Assembly (NCBI RefSeq): GCF_003999195.1
Contig: NZ_RJVR01000141.1
Span: 1 to 40,751 of the forward strand
DNA: 40,751 nt
DNA from: Streptomyces soli
Lineage (GTDB): Bacteria > Actinomycetota > Actinomycetes > Streptomycetales > Streptomycetaceae
Direction of reading: 5' to 3'
The notes under the pieces are model-generated. The model was given only the letters and a program-made list of their open reading frames with translations. It ran no database searches and was not told the DNA's origin. The position numbers and the translations under genes were made by a program. Position 1 is the first letter of the stretch; each line of letters starts with the position of its first letter. Below, one piece after another: positions 10,733 through 19,028 of the stretch.

Positions 10733-12152
10733 GTGGAGCTGACACGTAAGCAGGCAGTGAAGGCAATGGTGGGGGCGGGAATCGCAGTCGCGGCGGGACT
10801 GCGGCCCGGGGTGGCGATAGCCGCGTCGGGCACCGCCAGGGGACACGGGAGCGTGATCGAGCGGGACGTGTGCGTGATCGGTGGCGGGTCCTCGGGCACG
10901 TACACCGCCTTACGACTGCAGGACTTGGGCAAGAGCGTTGTGCTGGTCGAAGGCAAGGACCGGCTCGGCGGCCACTGCGAGACGTACCACGATCCGGAGA
11001 CCGGCCTGACGACCGACATCGGCGTCACCGTCTTCCACGACCAGCCCATCGTGCGCGACTACTTCGGCCGGTTCGGCGTCCCGCTGATCCCCGCGGGCGA
11101 ACTCGGCGGGGGCGGTTCGGGGGCGATCTACGCCGACTTCCGCACCGGCCTCCCCGTCGACGGCTACGTCCCGCCCGTGCCCACCGCGCTCGGCACGTAC
11201 TACGGCATCCTCCAGCAGTACCCGTACCTGACCGACGGCTACGACCTGCCCGACCCCGTACCGGCCGAACTCCTACTGCCCTGGGGCGCCTTCGTCACCC
11301 AATACGGCCTCGGGTCGATCGCCCAGATCGCGTTCAGCTTCGGCCAGGGCTTCAACAACATCGACCAGCTCCCCGCCGTCTACGTGCTGAAGTACTTCGG
11401 CCTCGGCGTCGTCACCGGCATTCTGACCGGCTCCTTCCTGACCACCGAGGGCCGCAACAACAGCGCGCTGTACGAGCAGGCCACCGCCCACCTCGGCGAG
11501 GACGTACTGCTCAGCACGACCGTCAGGAGCACCGAACGCGACGGCAGCAGCGGCGTACTGCTGCGCGTCAACACGCCCACCGGCCCGCGCACCATCCGGG
11601 CCGGAAAGCTCGTCATCACCGCCCCGCCGCTACTGTCCAACCTCACCGCGTTCGACACCGACGCCCGCGAGCGCGCACTCTTCAGCCGCTTCCAGCACGG
11701 CAACTACTACACCGCCTTACTCGAACTCCCCGGCGTCCCCGCCGACTTGACGGTGTCCAACACCGGCGCCGACACCCCGTGGAACCTGCCGCCGCTGCCC
11801 GCCGTCTACGCGCTCTCCCCGAGCAGCGTGCCCGGCCTGCACGACATGAAGTACGGCAGCGCCGCCCCGCTCACCGGCCCCCGGGTCCGGGCGAACATCC
11901 TCGCCGACCTCCGCCCGCCTCCAGGCCGCGGGCACCCTGCCCGCCACCCAGCCGGTGTTCAAGACGTACGCCAGCCACGCCCCGTACGAGCTGACCGTCA
12001 GTGCGTCCGACATCGCTGGCGGCTTCTACCGCGACCTGTACGCGCTCCAGGGCCGCCGCCACACCTACTGGAACGGGGCGGCTTTCCAGGCCCACGACTC
12101 CACGCTGCTCTGGCAGTACACGGAGACGCTGCTGCCGCATATCGCGAGCTGA
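10733..12152 (+). pseudogene. secreted FAD-dependent oxidoreductase with a single frameshift
   Basis: The GTG at 10733 follows GGAGGGG by 5 bases. A hydrophobic export signal (about residues 8-30) precedes an FAD-binding motif, CVIGGGSSGTYTALRLQDLG, then DRLGGHCETY, as in the flavin amine-oxidase superfamily; I recall fungal beta-cyclopiazonate dehydrogenase-like proteins sharing this GGHxETY block. The frame shifts near 11914-11916 (run CCC, one base extra). Downstream the +1 frame continues the same protein (LQAAGTLPATQPVFKTYASH) to the stop at 12150-12152. Joined, it is about 472 residues. Two TTA codons (10910-10912 and 11717-11719) would make it bldA-dependent in Streptomyces. The shift could be a sequencing error or a real mutation. 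Confidence 0.72.
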
Positions 12153-12173
12153 CTGCTCCCTTCCGGTACAACA

Positions 12174-12214
12174 CCGGGGCCCCGCTGCCGTGTTGGGTCG
12201 GCGCGGGGCCCCGG
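12174..12214. terminator. hairpin terminator between convergent genes
   Basis: A perfect 12-bp stem (12174-12185 with 12203-12214) with a 17-base loop lies 21 bases after the flavoprotein stop and ahead of the convergent hypothetical gene's 3' end, so it can serve both. Confidence 0.7.
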
Positions 12215-12280
12215 CGCTCCGGCGATGAGGGAGAGAACCGCCGAACTCAGTCCCGGCCGAGCCAGCCGGGAAGCGGAGGG

Positions 12281-12882
12281 TTACGGTGCCTCCTCGGTTC
12301 GCGGGCGCTCGGCCAACGCGGCGCCGGGCAGGTCGAGTTCGGCGCATACAGTCTTGCCGACCGCGTCTCGGTCCAGTACGGACCAGCGGTCCGCCAGCGC
12401 CTCGACGCTCACGCAAGAAGAAGACACCCGCAGCATGGCTTCGGCCAGGCGAACCCCGCCGGCGAGGGACTCGGGGGACTCGCCGATCTCGGCGGCGCGC
12501 AGCGCCAGCGCGGGCGGTGCGGGGTCGAGTAGCTGCACACGGACCTTCGGCGGCCGGCCGTCCTGGCGGGCCACTGGTCCGCGCAGCAGCGAGTCGTTGA
12601 GCCCGATCAGGCCGAGGCCTGGCACCGCGAGCACCATGCGGGGCGCGCGGCGGGCTCCGGTGGACCATGCCAAAGAGTCGGCGGGGGCCAGTAGGTGCCC
12701 GTACGTGGTGATGCCGGCGCTTTTGACTCCGAAGCCATGCAGGAGCCATCCCCGGGCGGCGAAGGTGCTGACGATAGCGCCGATCTCGCCGGTGGCCTGG
12801 CGCCGCGTCGGGTGCCTGCGTCGTCGGTGACCGACAGGCGCAGCACGAACAGGCGCAGGGAACGGACGGTGACAGGCGGCAT
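12281..12882 (-). pseudogene. conserved hypothetical protein with a frameshift
   Basis: The ATG at 12882, behind GAGG, starts MPPVTVRSLRLFVLRLSVTD. At about 12800-12820 the reading must change frame to continue with RRQATGEIGAIVSTFAARGW, which runs to the TAA at 12281. The joined product is about 200 residues and soluble, with a well-behaved downstream half (for example VLAVPGLGLIGLNDSLLRGP). I do not recognise a family. It looks like a real actinomycete gene because composition and codon bias are coherent on both sides of the shift. It lies directly downstream of the 13011-13343 gene on the same strand. Confidence 0.5.
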
Positions 12883-13010
12883 GGCTCGGCCCTCGGGTAC
12901 GTACGGCGGGTATGCCGGCGGCCGCGCATGGCGGCGGGCGGGCACACGGGGGAGAGGCCCTGGGCGTCGGGCGGGGGCTGTTGAAGCGGGGCCCCGCCCG
13001 ACGGACCTGT

Positions 13011-13343
13011 CTAGGCGAAGAGTCGGCCCAGGGCGGCGGCAAGCGGGATCAGGTCCTGCCGGTCGGCACGGGTCAGCGCGTACGCCGTGATCCGGGCGGC
13101 CGTCTGTCGCAGCCCGGTGCCGGTGTACCCCGCACGCTGGGCAACCAGGTATCCAAGGGCCAGGGGGCCGAACAGTTCTTCGTCCAGGGACAGGAAGAAC
13201 TCTTCGCAGTCGCGCTCGTGGTCTTCGGCCATGCGGCGGGCCTGCTCGACGACCGGGCCCATGCACTCGGTCATGTGGTTTTCGGTAAGGCCCACTTCGG
13301 CCATGAGTGCGCGGTCCCGGTCCTGCGTCTCCTGTGTCGTCAC
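13011..13343 (-). CDS. small hypothetical protein
   Basis: A 110-residue, mostly helical, acidic-then-basic protein (VTTQETQDRDRALMAEVGL at the start, then MAEDHERDCEEFFLSLDEEL and AARITAYALTRADRQDL). The GTG at 13343 has AAGGGG at suitable spacing; an upstream start would add 16 residues of low coding quality. No family is recognised. Same strand as, and about 130 bases upstream of, the frameshifted hypothetical gene, so the two may be co-transcribed. Confidence 0.6.
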   Translation of the reverse strand: MTTQETQDRDRALMAEVGLTENHMTECMGPVVEQARRMAEDHERDCEEFFLSLDEELFGPLALGYLVAQRAGYTGTGLRQTAARITAYALTRADRQDLIPLAAALGRLFA

Positions 13344-13625
13344 GCGTTGCCCCTTCGCTGGGTCTAGGCCTGGGCGCCGTCCGGGGGCCAACTCCTTATG
13401 ACATGAAGAATTCTATCATCTCTTAATGGCTGGCGGGGGAATTCACTGCGCTTTGCGCGGCCCGATCATGGCTGGCCGCTATGCTGGAGAGACATCGCGG
13501 CTCTCGCGCGGAACCGTTCTTCGGTCTCCTCGCTGGGTTGTCGGTTTGGGAAGGTCCGGCGGTTGGGCCAACCGCGCAAGCGGCCCGCTTCGGCGGACGG
13601 CCGCCGGACCGCCGCACAAGCGCAC

Positions 13626-13659
13626 AAGGGCCTGACGCGGATTACCGCGTCCGGCCCTT
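13626..13659 (-). terminator. hairpin terminator after the 13689-14057 gene
   Basis: AAGGGCC-x-GACGCGG (13626-13640) pairs with CCGCGTC-x-GGCCCTT (13645-13659) with a single mismatch and a 4-base loop. It lies 30 bases past the stop of the minus-strand gene. The rest of 13344-13688 holds no gene I can support, only an AT-rich promoter-like patch at 13402-13426 for the 13343 gene. Confidence 0.75.
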
Positions 13660-13688
13660 CGCTGCTCCAGCGGGGCGTCCCTGAGCCG

Positions 13689-14057
13689 CTACGCGGCGTC
13701 GCCCTCGTCCTCGATCATGTACCAGGTCCATTCCCAACCGCCGATGTAGTACCGGCCGTCCTTGCCCGGGTGCCCGATGGCGGCTCCTTGCTTCGGGCTC
13801 TGCCCGTGGTGGGCCCATCGGATGTGCAGCACGATCGCGCGGGGCTCGCCCTCCGTGTCCGTGCCGCCCTCAATGACGTGGATGGTATCGACGGCGTCAT
13901 GTCCGTACTTGGCGGCGTCGGCCTGGGTGTCGGCGGCCAGCTGCCGCACGGTGTCGAGAGTGAAGCTCGGGGAGACCCAATCGTTCCATCGGTTCGTCGG
14001 GTGTACCTGGGCTGCATAGGTTCGTTCCTCGTTGTACGAAACGCGCGTGGTGATCAC
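13689..14057 (-). CDS. hypothetical protein
   Basis: A 122-residue protein beginning with GTG behind GAGAGG (5-base spacing). It is rich in tryptophan and tyrosine toward the C-terminus (YYIGGWEWTWYMIED) and contains a beta-type core (AIVLHIRWAHHG). No transmembrane segment or signal peptide is seen. I do not recognise a family. It is monocistronic by its own hairpin terminator downstream and another hairpin (14114-14143) upstream. Confidence 0.65.
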   Translation of the reverse strand: MITTRVSYNEERTYAAQVHPTNRWNDWVSPSFTLDTVRQLAADTQADAAKYGHDAVDTIHVIEGGTDTEGEPRAIVLHIRWAHHGQSPKQGAAIGHPGKDGRYYIGGWEWTWYMIEDEGDAA

Positions 14058-14113
14058 GCTGGCCTCTCGTGGGGTGAGTCGTGGTCCGGGTGCCGGCGGG
14101 TGAGCCGGGGGAG

Positions 14114-14143
14114 AGGCGGGGGCGGGTCGTCCGGCCCCCGCCT
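14114..14143 (-). terminator. hairpin terminator after the 14238-14494 gene
   Basis: A perfect 10-bp stem (14114-14123 with 14134-14143) with a 10-base loop lies about 95 bases past the minus-strand stop at 14238. Confidence 0.6.
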
Positions 14144-14237
14144 GTGCGCTTTCCTCCGGCTCGTCCCCTCGGGGGCCTGGGCGCGGTTCCGCCGCCGGTT
14201 GGATTCCGTGGGGCGGGGCCGCGTGGCGGCGGGCGGC

Positions 14238-14494
14238 TTACTGGGTCGTCAGGCGGAACTGCTGCCGGTCGTGGCTGAGTTGCAGTAAGAGCCAGGTGTC
14301 GTGGTGCTGGACGGCTTCGCGGAGCATGCCAAGCAAGGTGCCGTCACTGATCCACGTGGGGTCGCACAGGTCGAAGGGCTCGGCGAAGTCGTCGCCGCCC
14401 AGGAGGGACGGGGCATCGATGCCGATGCCCCAGCCGCGATGGTCCGGGCGCGGATCTCGGCGGGGGTGGCTTCGTAGGTGGGAACGGGCACCAC
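14238..14494 (-). pseudogene. small hypothetical protein with a frameshift
   Basis: The 5' part reads PVPTYEATPAEIRARTIA. At about 14437 one base appears to be missing, and the next frame continues GWGIGIDAPSLLGGDDFAEP to the stop at 14238. Joined length is about 85 residues. There is no clear Shine-Dalgarno at the GTG starts 14494/14491, so the true start is uncertain. No family is recognised. Confidence 0.45.
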
Positions 14495-14698
14495 TTGTTG
14501 ACGAGTTTGACCAGCACTTGTCGATCACCGCGCCGCGAAATGTTGATGAGAACCGACAGCACTGGGGCCACCGCAGGCACGTGTGACGGCCGTGGCCGCC
14601 CCCGGATTTCGAGGGACGATGGATGTAGGGGCACGCGTAAGGACAGCGTCGATCGGCTGGGCGGGGGCGACGGGCAGGGCAGATAGGAAGGGCGTCTG

Positions 14699-14980
14699 AT
14701 GGCAGAGACTCGCAGGCCGGACGTGCCTTGCTCCGACGAGCAGCTGTCGCAGGTCGAGACTCGGCTGACGCAGGAAGCCAAGCTCCACCACCGGATGCCG
14801 GAGCTGCTGGACGCCGTGATGGCGATCAGCGGCAAGCTGGAGCTGTCAGTGGTACTGCGCACGATCACCGACACGACATTTGTGCAGGTCAGGATGTTTG
14901 TCGGGCGCGTCCAGAGTCCACCGGTTTGCACGCCGACGCACGCAGTTTTCGACCGCGCAGTGTCAGCCCCCAGGGTTTGA
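14699..14980 (+). pseudogene. N-terminal fragment of a GAF-domain sensor kinase
   Basis: The ATG at 14699 with AGGAAGGG upstream starts a protein whose first 60 residues (LLDAVMAISGKLELSVVLRTI) match the linker and first helix before the GAF domain in actinomycete DevS-like sensor kinases or GAF-type regulators. Similarity ends near 14878. The remaining 33 codons are antisense to the end of the DUF2269 gene, so the body of the gene has been lost at that junction. Confidence 0.55.
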
Positions 14981-15425
14981 GGATCGAGATCACGGTCATG
15001 AAGACGTAGGCGGACAGAGAGACGATCGGCCCGAACAAGACGTCACCGGCGTCGGGCAGTGGTTCGCCCGCGGCGACGGCGGTGACCGCGGAGTTCACCC
15101 CAGGGCGCAGCGCGAAGACCGTGGCGGTGGTCGTGGCCAGGGTCAGCCAGAACTTCGTGTAGACCCATCGGTGTCTCGCCAGTCCCCACGGGGTGCCCAG
15201 GGACAGCACCAGGCCGCTGAGGAGGGTGAGGAACGCGACGGGGAGCAGGAGCCAGTCGGCGAAGAGCTTCATGGCTCGGACGGAGGCCTCCACGGTCCTT
15301 GCGGACCCGGTGGTGGTCGCGGTGACCCCGAGTGCGAGCAGCCCGAGCGTGAGCCCGAGCCAGCTTGCGGAGGCGGCCACATGGACGACGAGGGAAGCCC
15401 GGCGTGCGGGGCGGCTTAGTTTCAC
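14889..15425 (-). CDS. DUF2269-like integral membrane protein
   Basis: About 178 residues with four hydrophobic helices (SLVVHVAASASWLGLTLGL, LLLPVAFLTLLSGLVLSL, WLTLATTTATVFAL, GPIVSLSAYVFMTVISIL) and the family features KLSRPARRA at the start, TPWGLARHRWVYTKFWLT in the middle and KPWGLTLRGRKL at the end. The function of the family is unknown. The GTG at 15425 is used because the family begins KLSRP; the frame stays open to 15524 and no good ribosome site is visible. The 3' end lies on the junction with the GAF fragment and adds about 18 non-family residues. Confidence 0.7.
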   Translation of the reverse strand: MKLSRPARRASLVVHVAASASWLGLTLGLLALGVTATTTGSARTVEASVRAMKLFADWLLLPVAFLTLLSGLVLSLGTPWGLARHRWVYTKFWLTLATTTATVFALRPGVNSAVTAVAAGEPLPDAGDVLFGPIVSLSAYVFMTVISILKPWGLTLRGRKLRASACKPVDSGRARQTS

Positions 15426-15560
15426 CTGAAACACCGTGCCGGGCGGGAGCGGCGAGGACGTCTGCCAGCGGGAGTAACCCCGCGTACTAGCCTCGGCGTA
15501 CAGGGCGAGACGGCCGTGTGGCAAGCTGCGATGCTCTGAGTGGCCAACTGGCGTGCTCAG

Positions 15561-16280
15561 TCACATCTGGTCCGAGCACACGGCTGTCGCATGCGGCGAC
15601 CAGAAGAACTGAGACGCCACGTCGCCGGACGCGTGCACGGCGTCGATGCCGGTCGGCGCGTGGGCCAGGGTGTTACTGGGCACAATCGTGTACTCGGCTT
15701 GGGCCCGCACGACACCGGTCGCGCCCTCCGCGTTCGACAGGCCCTCCGCGATCAGGTGGAGCACCTCCAGTTCGCGGCGGGTCAGTGACCGGACGAGGTT
15801 TTCTCTGGCCGGCCGGGAGGTGTCCGCCGGACGCAGCCGTTCGGCGAAGTGGCCGATGAGTTGGCGGGTGACGGCGGGTGCCAGCAGCGCTTCGTCCCGG
15901 GCCACCGTCCGGATGCCGCCCACCAGTTCCGCAGGCGGTGCGTCCTTGAGGAGGAAGCCGCTCGCTCCGGCCCGCAGCGCGTCGTGAACGTAGGCGTCGA
16001 CGTTGAACGTGGTGACGACCAGTACCCTCGGCGGTGCCTCGACGTCGGGACCGGCGAGCCGCCGGGTCGCCTCGATGCCGTCGATCAGGGGCATCCGGAT
16101 GTCCATCACGGCCACGTCGGGGCGCAGCCGCTGCGCGGCTTCCACCGCCTCGTGCCCGTTCTCGGCCTCACCGACGACCTCCATGTCGGGCTGCGCGGAG
16201 AAGATGGTGACGTAGCCGGTACGCACCAGTGCCTGGTCGTCGCAGACGAGCACCCGGATCGGCGGCGGGGAGTCGCTCAC
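15561..16280 (-). CDS. NarL/LuxR-type response regulator with an aberrant C-terminus
   Basis: The receiver domain is complete: acidic pair DD at 14-15, phospho-acceptor Asp60 in VAVMDIRMP, and Lys112 in FLLKDAP. The LuxR helix-turn-helix begins normally (LTRRELEVLHLIAEGLSNAE) but after about residue 187 the recognition helix is replaced by an unrelated tail of about 51 residues ending ATAVCSDQM. The HTH is therefore incomplete and DNA binding is doubtful. The GTG start lies 4 bases after the kinase gene, so the pair is an operon. A deletion fusing the gene to another frame is the simplest explanation. Confidence 0.8.
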   Translation of the reverse strand: MSDSPPPIRVLVCDDQALVRTGYVTIFSAQPDMEVVGEAENGHEAVEAAQRLRPDVAVMDIRMPLIDGIEATRRLAGPDVEAPPRVLVVTTFNVDAYVHDALRAGASGFLLKDAPPAELVGGIRTVARDEALLAPAVTRQLIGHFAERLRPADTSRPARENLVRSLTRRELEVLHLIAEGLSNAEGATGVVRAQAEYTIVPSNTLAHAPTGIDAVHASGDVASQFFWSPHATAVCSDQM

Positions 16281-16284
16281 GGGG

Positions 16285-17517
16285 TCACTCCTGAACGGGC
16301 GCGGACGGAATCACGGCGCGGACACTGAACCCGCCGTCGGGACGGGGGCCGGCCACCAGTTCACCATCGAGGATCCGGACCCGTTCACGCAGCCCGCTCA
16401 GCCCTCGTCCGCCCGCAGGCCCCGGTGTCCGCGCCGCCGGCGCGGCCGGTGAGGAGGGGGCGGGTCCGTCGGTGGTCACCTCGGTCTCGACGTGCTCCTG
16501 GCCGTGCCGGACCAGGACCACCGTCCGCTGCCCGGCCGCGTACTTCATCGCATTGGTGAGCGTCTCCTGTACCACGCGGTAGGCGGCCAGCTCCACGTCC
16601 ACTGTCCGTGGCCGTCTCACGCCGTGCTCGGTGAAGTCGACGGGCTGACCCGAGAGCCGGGCCTGTTCGACCAGGTCCCCCACCTTCCCCAGGGTGGGCG
16701 CGCGGTCCGCGCGGGCCGGGTCCGCGGCTGCCGATTCGCCGGTCGCCTCCAGCACGCCGAGCAGGTGCCGCAGTTCCGTCAGCGCCCGACGGCCGGTGTC
16801 GCTGACGGCCGCGAGTCCTTCGCCGGCACGCTCCGGCGCGGAGGTGAGCAGGAACTGCGCCGCGTCGGCCTGGACCACCATGGCCGTCACATGATGGGTG
16901 ACCACGTCGTGCAGCTCCCGCGCGATACGTGCCCGCTCGGCGGCCGTGGCCACCTCGGCGGCCAGCCGCCGCCGCTCGGCCTCCTGCGCCCGCCACCTTC
17001 GCATGGCACTGCCTGCCAGCCAGAACACGGCCAGGCTCAGGTAGAAGGCGAGATAGTCCCCGAATCGCTGCGGTGAGCCCAGGCTGTGCAGGACGAGGGC
17101 CAGTACGACGTAGCCCGCACTCGCCGCCGTAGCGAGAGTGCGGCGGTAGGAGACCTGGTGGGCCCCGGCGGAGTACAGGGCCAGATAGAGGCCCACGCTC
17201 CCGAAGGTCGTCGGGCAGCCCAGTGCCTGGTGCACCGCGAACGCGGCGCCGACGACCGGCAGACAGAGGGCGGGCCTCTGTCGGCGGACCGCCAGCGGCA
17301 GGGTCTGCGCCAGGGTCAGCCCGACGCTCAGCGCGTCCGCCGGCCGCTCGGGAAGGTCGCCGAGCTGTGCCCCGATGTTCGACAGGGTCGGTACGAAGGC
17401 CAGCAGGGTGAGCACCAGCGCGAGGACGCCGTCCTTGACGGAGGCGTCCCGCTCTTCCCACCAGTCGAGCGGCGCCCGCAGGAGCGGAGTCCTCCAGGGC
17501 GCCTGCGGGACCATCAC
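16285..17517 (-). CDS. NarL-system sensor histidine kinase (HisKA_3)
   Basis: A 410-residue kinase. Several N-terminal membrane helices (about 28-170) precede a coiled linker, the HisKA_3 box ARELHDVVTHHVTAMVVQAD with the phospho-acceptor histidine near residue 209, and a HATPase domain with the N-box VVQETLTNAMKYA and a shortened G-region (GGRGLSGLRERV). It is preceded by GGAGG 8 bases from the GTG and followed 4 bases later by its response regulator. It lies 25 bases after the CPBP protease gene on the same strand. The ligand is unknown. Confidence 0.9.
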   Translation of the reverse strand: MMVPQAPWRTPLLRAPLDWWEERDASVKDGVLALVLTLLAFVPTLSNIGAQLGDLPERPADALSVGLTLAQTLPLAVRRQRPALCLPVVGAAFAVHQALGCPTTFGSVGLYLALYSAGAHQVSYRRTLATAASAGYVVLALVLHSLGSPQRFGDYLAFYLSLAVFWLAGSAMRRWRAQEAERRRLAAEVATAAERARIARELHDVVTHHVTAMVVQADAAQFLLTSAPERAGEGLAAVSDTGRRALTELRHLLGVLEATGESAAADPARADRAPTLGKVGDLVEQARLSGQPVDFTEHGVRRPRTVDVELAAYRVVQETLTNAMKYAAGQRTVVLVRHGQEHVETEVTTDGPAPSSPAAPAARTPGPAGGRGLSGLRERVRILDGELVAGPRPDGGFSVRAVIPSAPVQE

Positions 17518-17542
17518 TTCCGTCTCCTCCAGTCAGCCGGGC

Positions 17543-18406
17543 TCAGCGGCGTGTGCGCTGCCTGGGCAGGAGACCGCCGCGCCGGTGGGCGAGGACGAGC
17601 ATAGGGGCGGCGAGCAGCACACTGATGACGACGGGCACGATCGACGCCTCCAGGCCGAAGCTCCCGCCGGTCAGCAGGGCCGGGCCGTCGACGTCCGCGG
17701 TCAGCAGGCCCGCGGCTGTGTGACCGGAGACCGGGATGCCGAGCAACTGCTCGGTGGTGTTCCAGGCGAAGTGCAGACCCACGACGAACCACATGCGGCG
17801 CCGAGCAGGACGCCCGCCTCGAGGGCGATCGCCAGTGCACTCCACGCGGTGGCGTCGGGGTTGGCCAGGTGTACGCCGCCGAAGAACAGCGCGGTGATCA
17901 CGAGGGCGGCGCGGCCACCGCAGAGCCGTTCCAGGGCTTGCAGGGCCAGACCGCGGAACATCAGCTCCTCCGCGCCCGCCGCGCCCGCCGCAACGGTGGC
18001 CGCGGACGCCACGATCGGCACAAGGGTATGGCCCGCCCAGGACAACGAATAGCCCCCGAGCACCGTGATAACGAGGGCGGAGACCAGGACGAACCCCAGG
18101 CCGATCCCGCCGCCCAGCAGCGCCTCGCGCGCAGCCGGGCGCCGGGCGATCTCCGGCATGGGCCGCCGCGCGAGGTAGCGCATGACCGCCCAGTACACGG
18201 CCACCGCGCCGGCCGCGCCCAACTGCGGCAACGGGCCGGGTCCGTTCGCGGTCGCACCCCAAGACCACGCCGACGCCGACCAGGCCCGTCAGCATCCAGC
18301 CCAGCGGAGAGCGGACGATCCGGCCGACCCGGCCGCCGCCCGGGCCGGAGCCCTTCGGCCGGTGGTCGGGGCCTGCGTCGTGGTGTGCGGTGGACGTCGT
18401 GCTCAT
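17543..18406 (-). pseudogene. CPBP family intramembrane metalloprotease, two frameshifts
   Basis: The ATG at 18406 follows GGGGAGG. The N-terminus (SPLGWMLTGLVGVGVVLG) runs into a frameshift at the CCCC run 18257-18260. The middle frame carries the family motifs EELMFRG (the EExxxR pair) and FFGGVHLANP. A second shift near 17791-17806 restores the original frame with MWFVVGLHFAWNT to the stop at 17543. The two shifts compensate (one base extra, then one short), so the reconstructed protein is complete at about 287 residues. CPBP proteins are membrane glutamic/metallo-type endopeptidases (Rce1-like). It leads an apparent operon with the downstream kinase and regulator. Confidence 0.7.
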
Positions 18407-18835
18407 CGTGGCCTCCCCTGGACATCGGTCGCACGGGCGGCGACCCACCGACCACGCTAGGAATCCGGCGACGTCCGCGAATCACCCGCGCGCGGACGAC
18501 TCCTGTAGCTCTCACGGGGGATGCGCCCCCCACCGCCCGCCCCCTCTCGTCCATGCCCAACACAGCAAGACCGTCGACACCACCAACCTGAACGCCCCAG
18601 CGCCGACCCCCACGGCGAGCTCGCCGACAGCCAGTGCCTGTCCACCACCTGCGTCTGCTCAGGCCGCCTCAACTTCAACTTGCTGTACTTGACAGACAGT
18701 CGCATGGTCTGCCGACCCCGAGGTGAGAGGCCCTTGCGGCACCGCGTTTACGCAGATGGCGCTGAACCCGCCATCCCGTGCACCGCCGTCAACCGGCGTG
18801 GCCGGTGCTCAGCACCTGCGGCCTCCGGAGCGCAG

Positions 18836-18878
18836 CACACCGCCGGCGCCGATGGGGGTGGGCGGCGCCGGCGGTGTG
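18836..18878. repeat. 15-bp perfect inverted repeat
   Basis: Positions 18836-18850 (CACACCGCCGGCGCC) are the exact reverse complement of 18864-18878, with a 13-base loop. It lies in the gene-free stretch 18407-19028 between the CPBP gene start and the oxidase gene end. A strong transcription block for either strand is the simplest role. Confidence 0.6.
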
Positions 18879-18920
18879 GCTGGGGTCCGGAGGGAGCGGC
18901 CCGGCCCGCGGTCCCCGCGG

Positions 18921-18964
18921 GGCGGGCCAGGAGGGCGTGCGGGGCGGGCCAGGAGGGCGTGCGG
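18921..18964. repeat. two tandem copies of a 22-bp unit
   Basis: GGCGGGCCAGGAGGGCGTGC plus GG occurs at 18921-18942 and again, identically, at 18943-18964, with a short start of a third copy. Probably slippage in GC-rich intergenic DNA; no coding potential is supported here. Confidence 0.7.
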
Positions 18965-18980
18965 GGCGCCCGCCCTCCTG
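18950..18980 (-). terminator. hairpin terminator after the multicopper oxidase gene
   Basis: CAGGAGGGCG (18950-18959) pairs perfectly with CGCCCTCCTG (18971-18980) over an 11-base loop, about 50 bases past the oxidase stop. One arm lies in the second copy of the 22-bp tandem repeat. Confidence 0.6.
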
Positions 18981-19028
18981 TCGTGCGTGGTCACACTCTG
19001 GAGCGGCCGACGTCCTTCCTTCCCGGCA

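Noticed and set aside
18921..18964. CRISPR-like repeat
   Set aside because: Two adjacent copies with no spacers and no cas genes; a plain tandem duplication.
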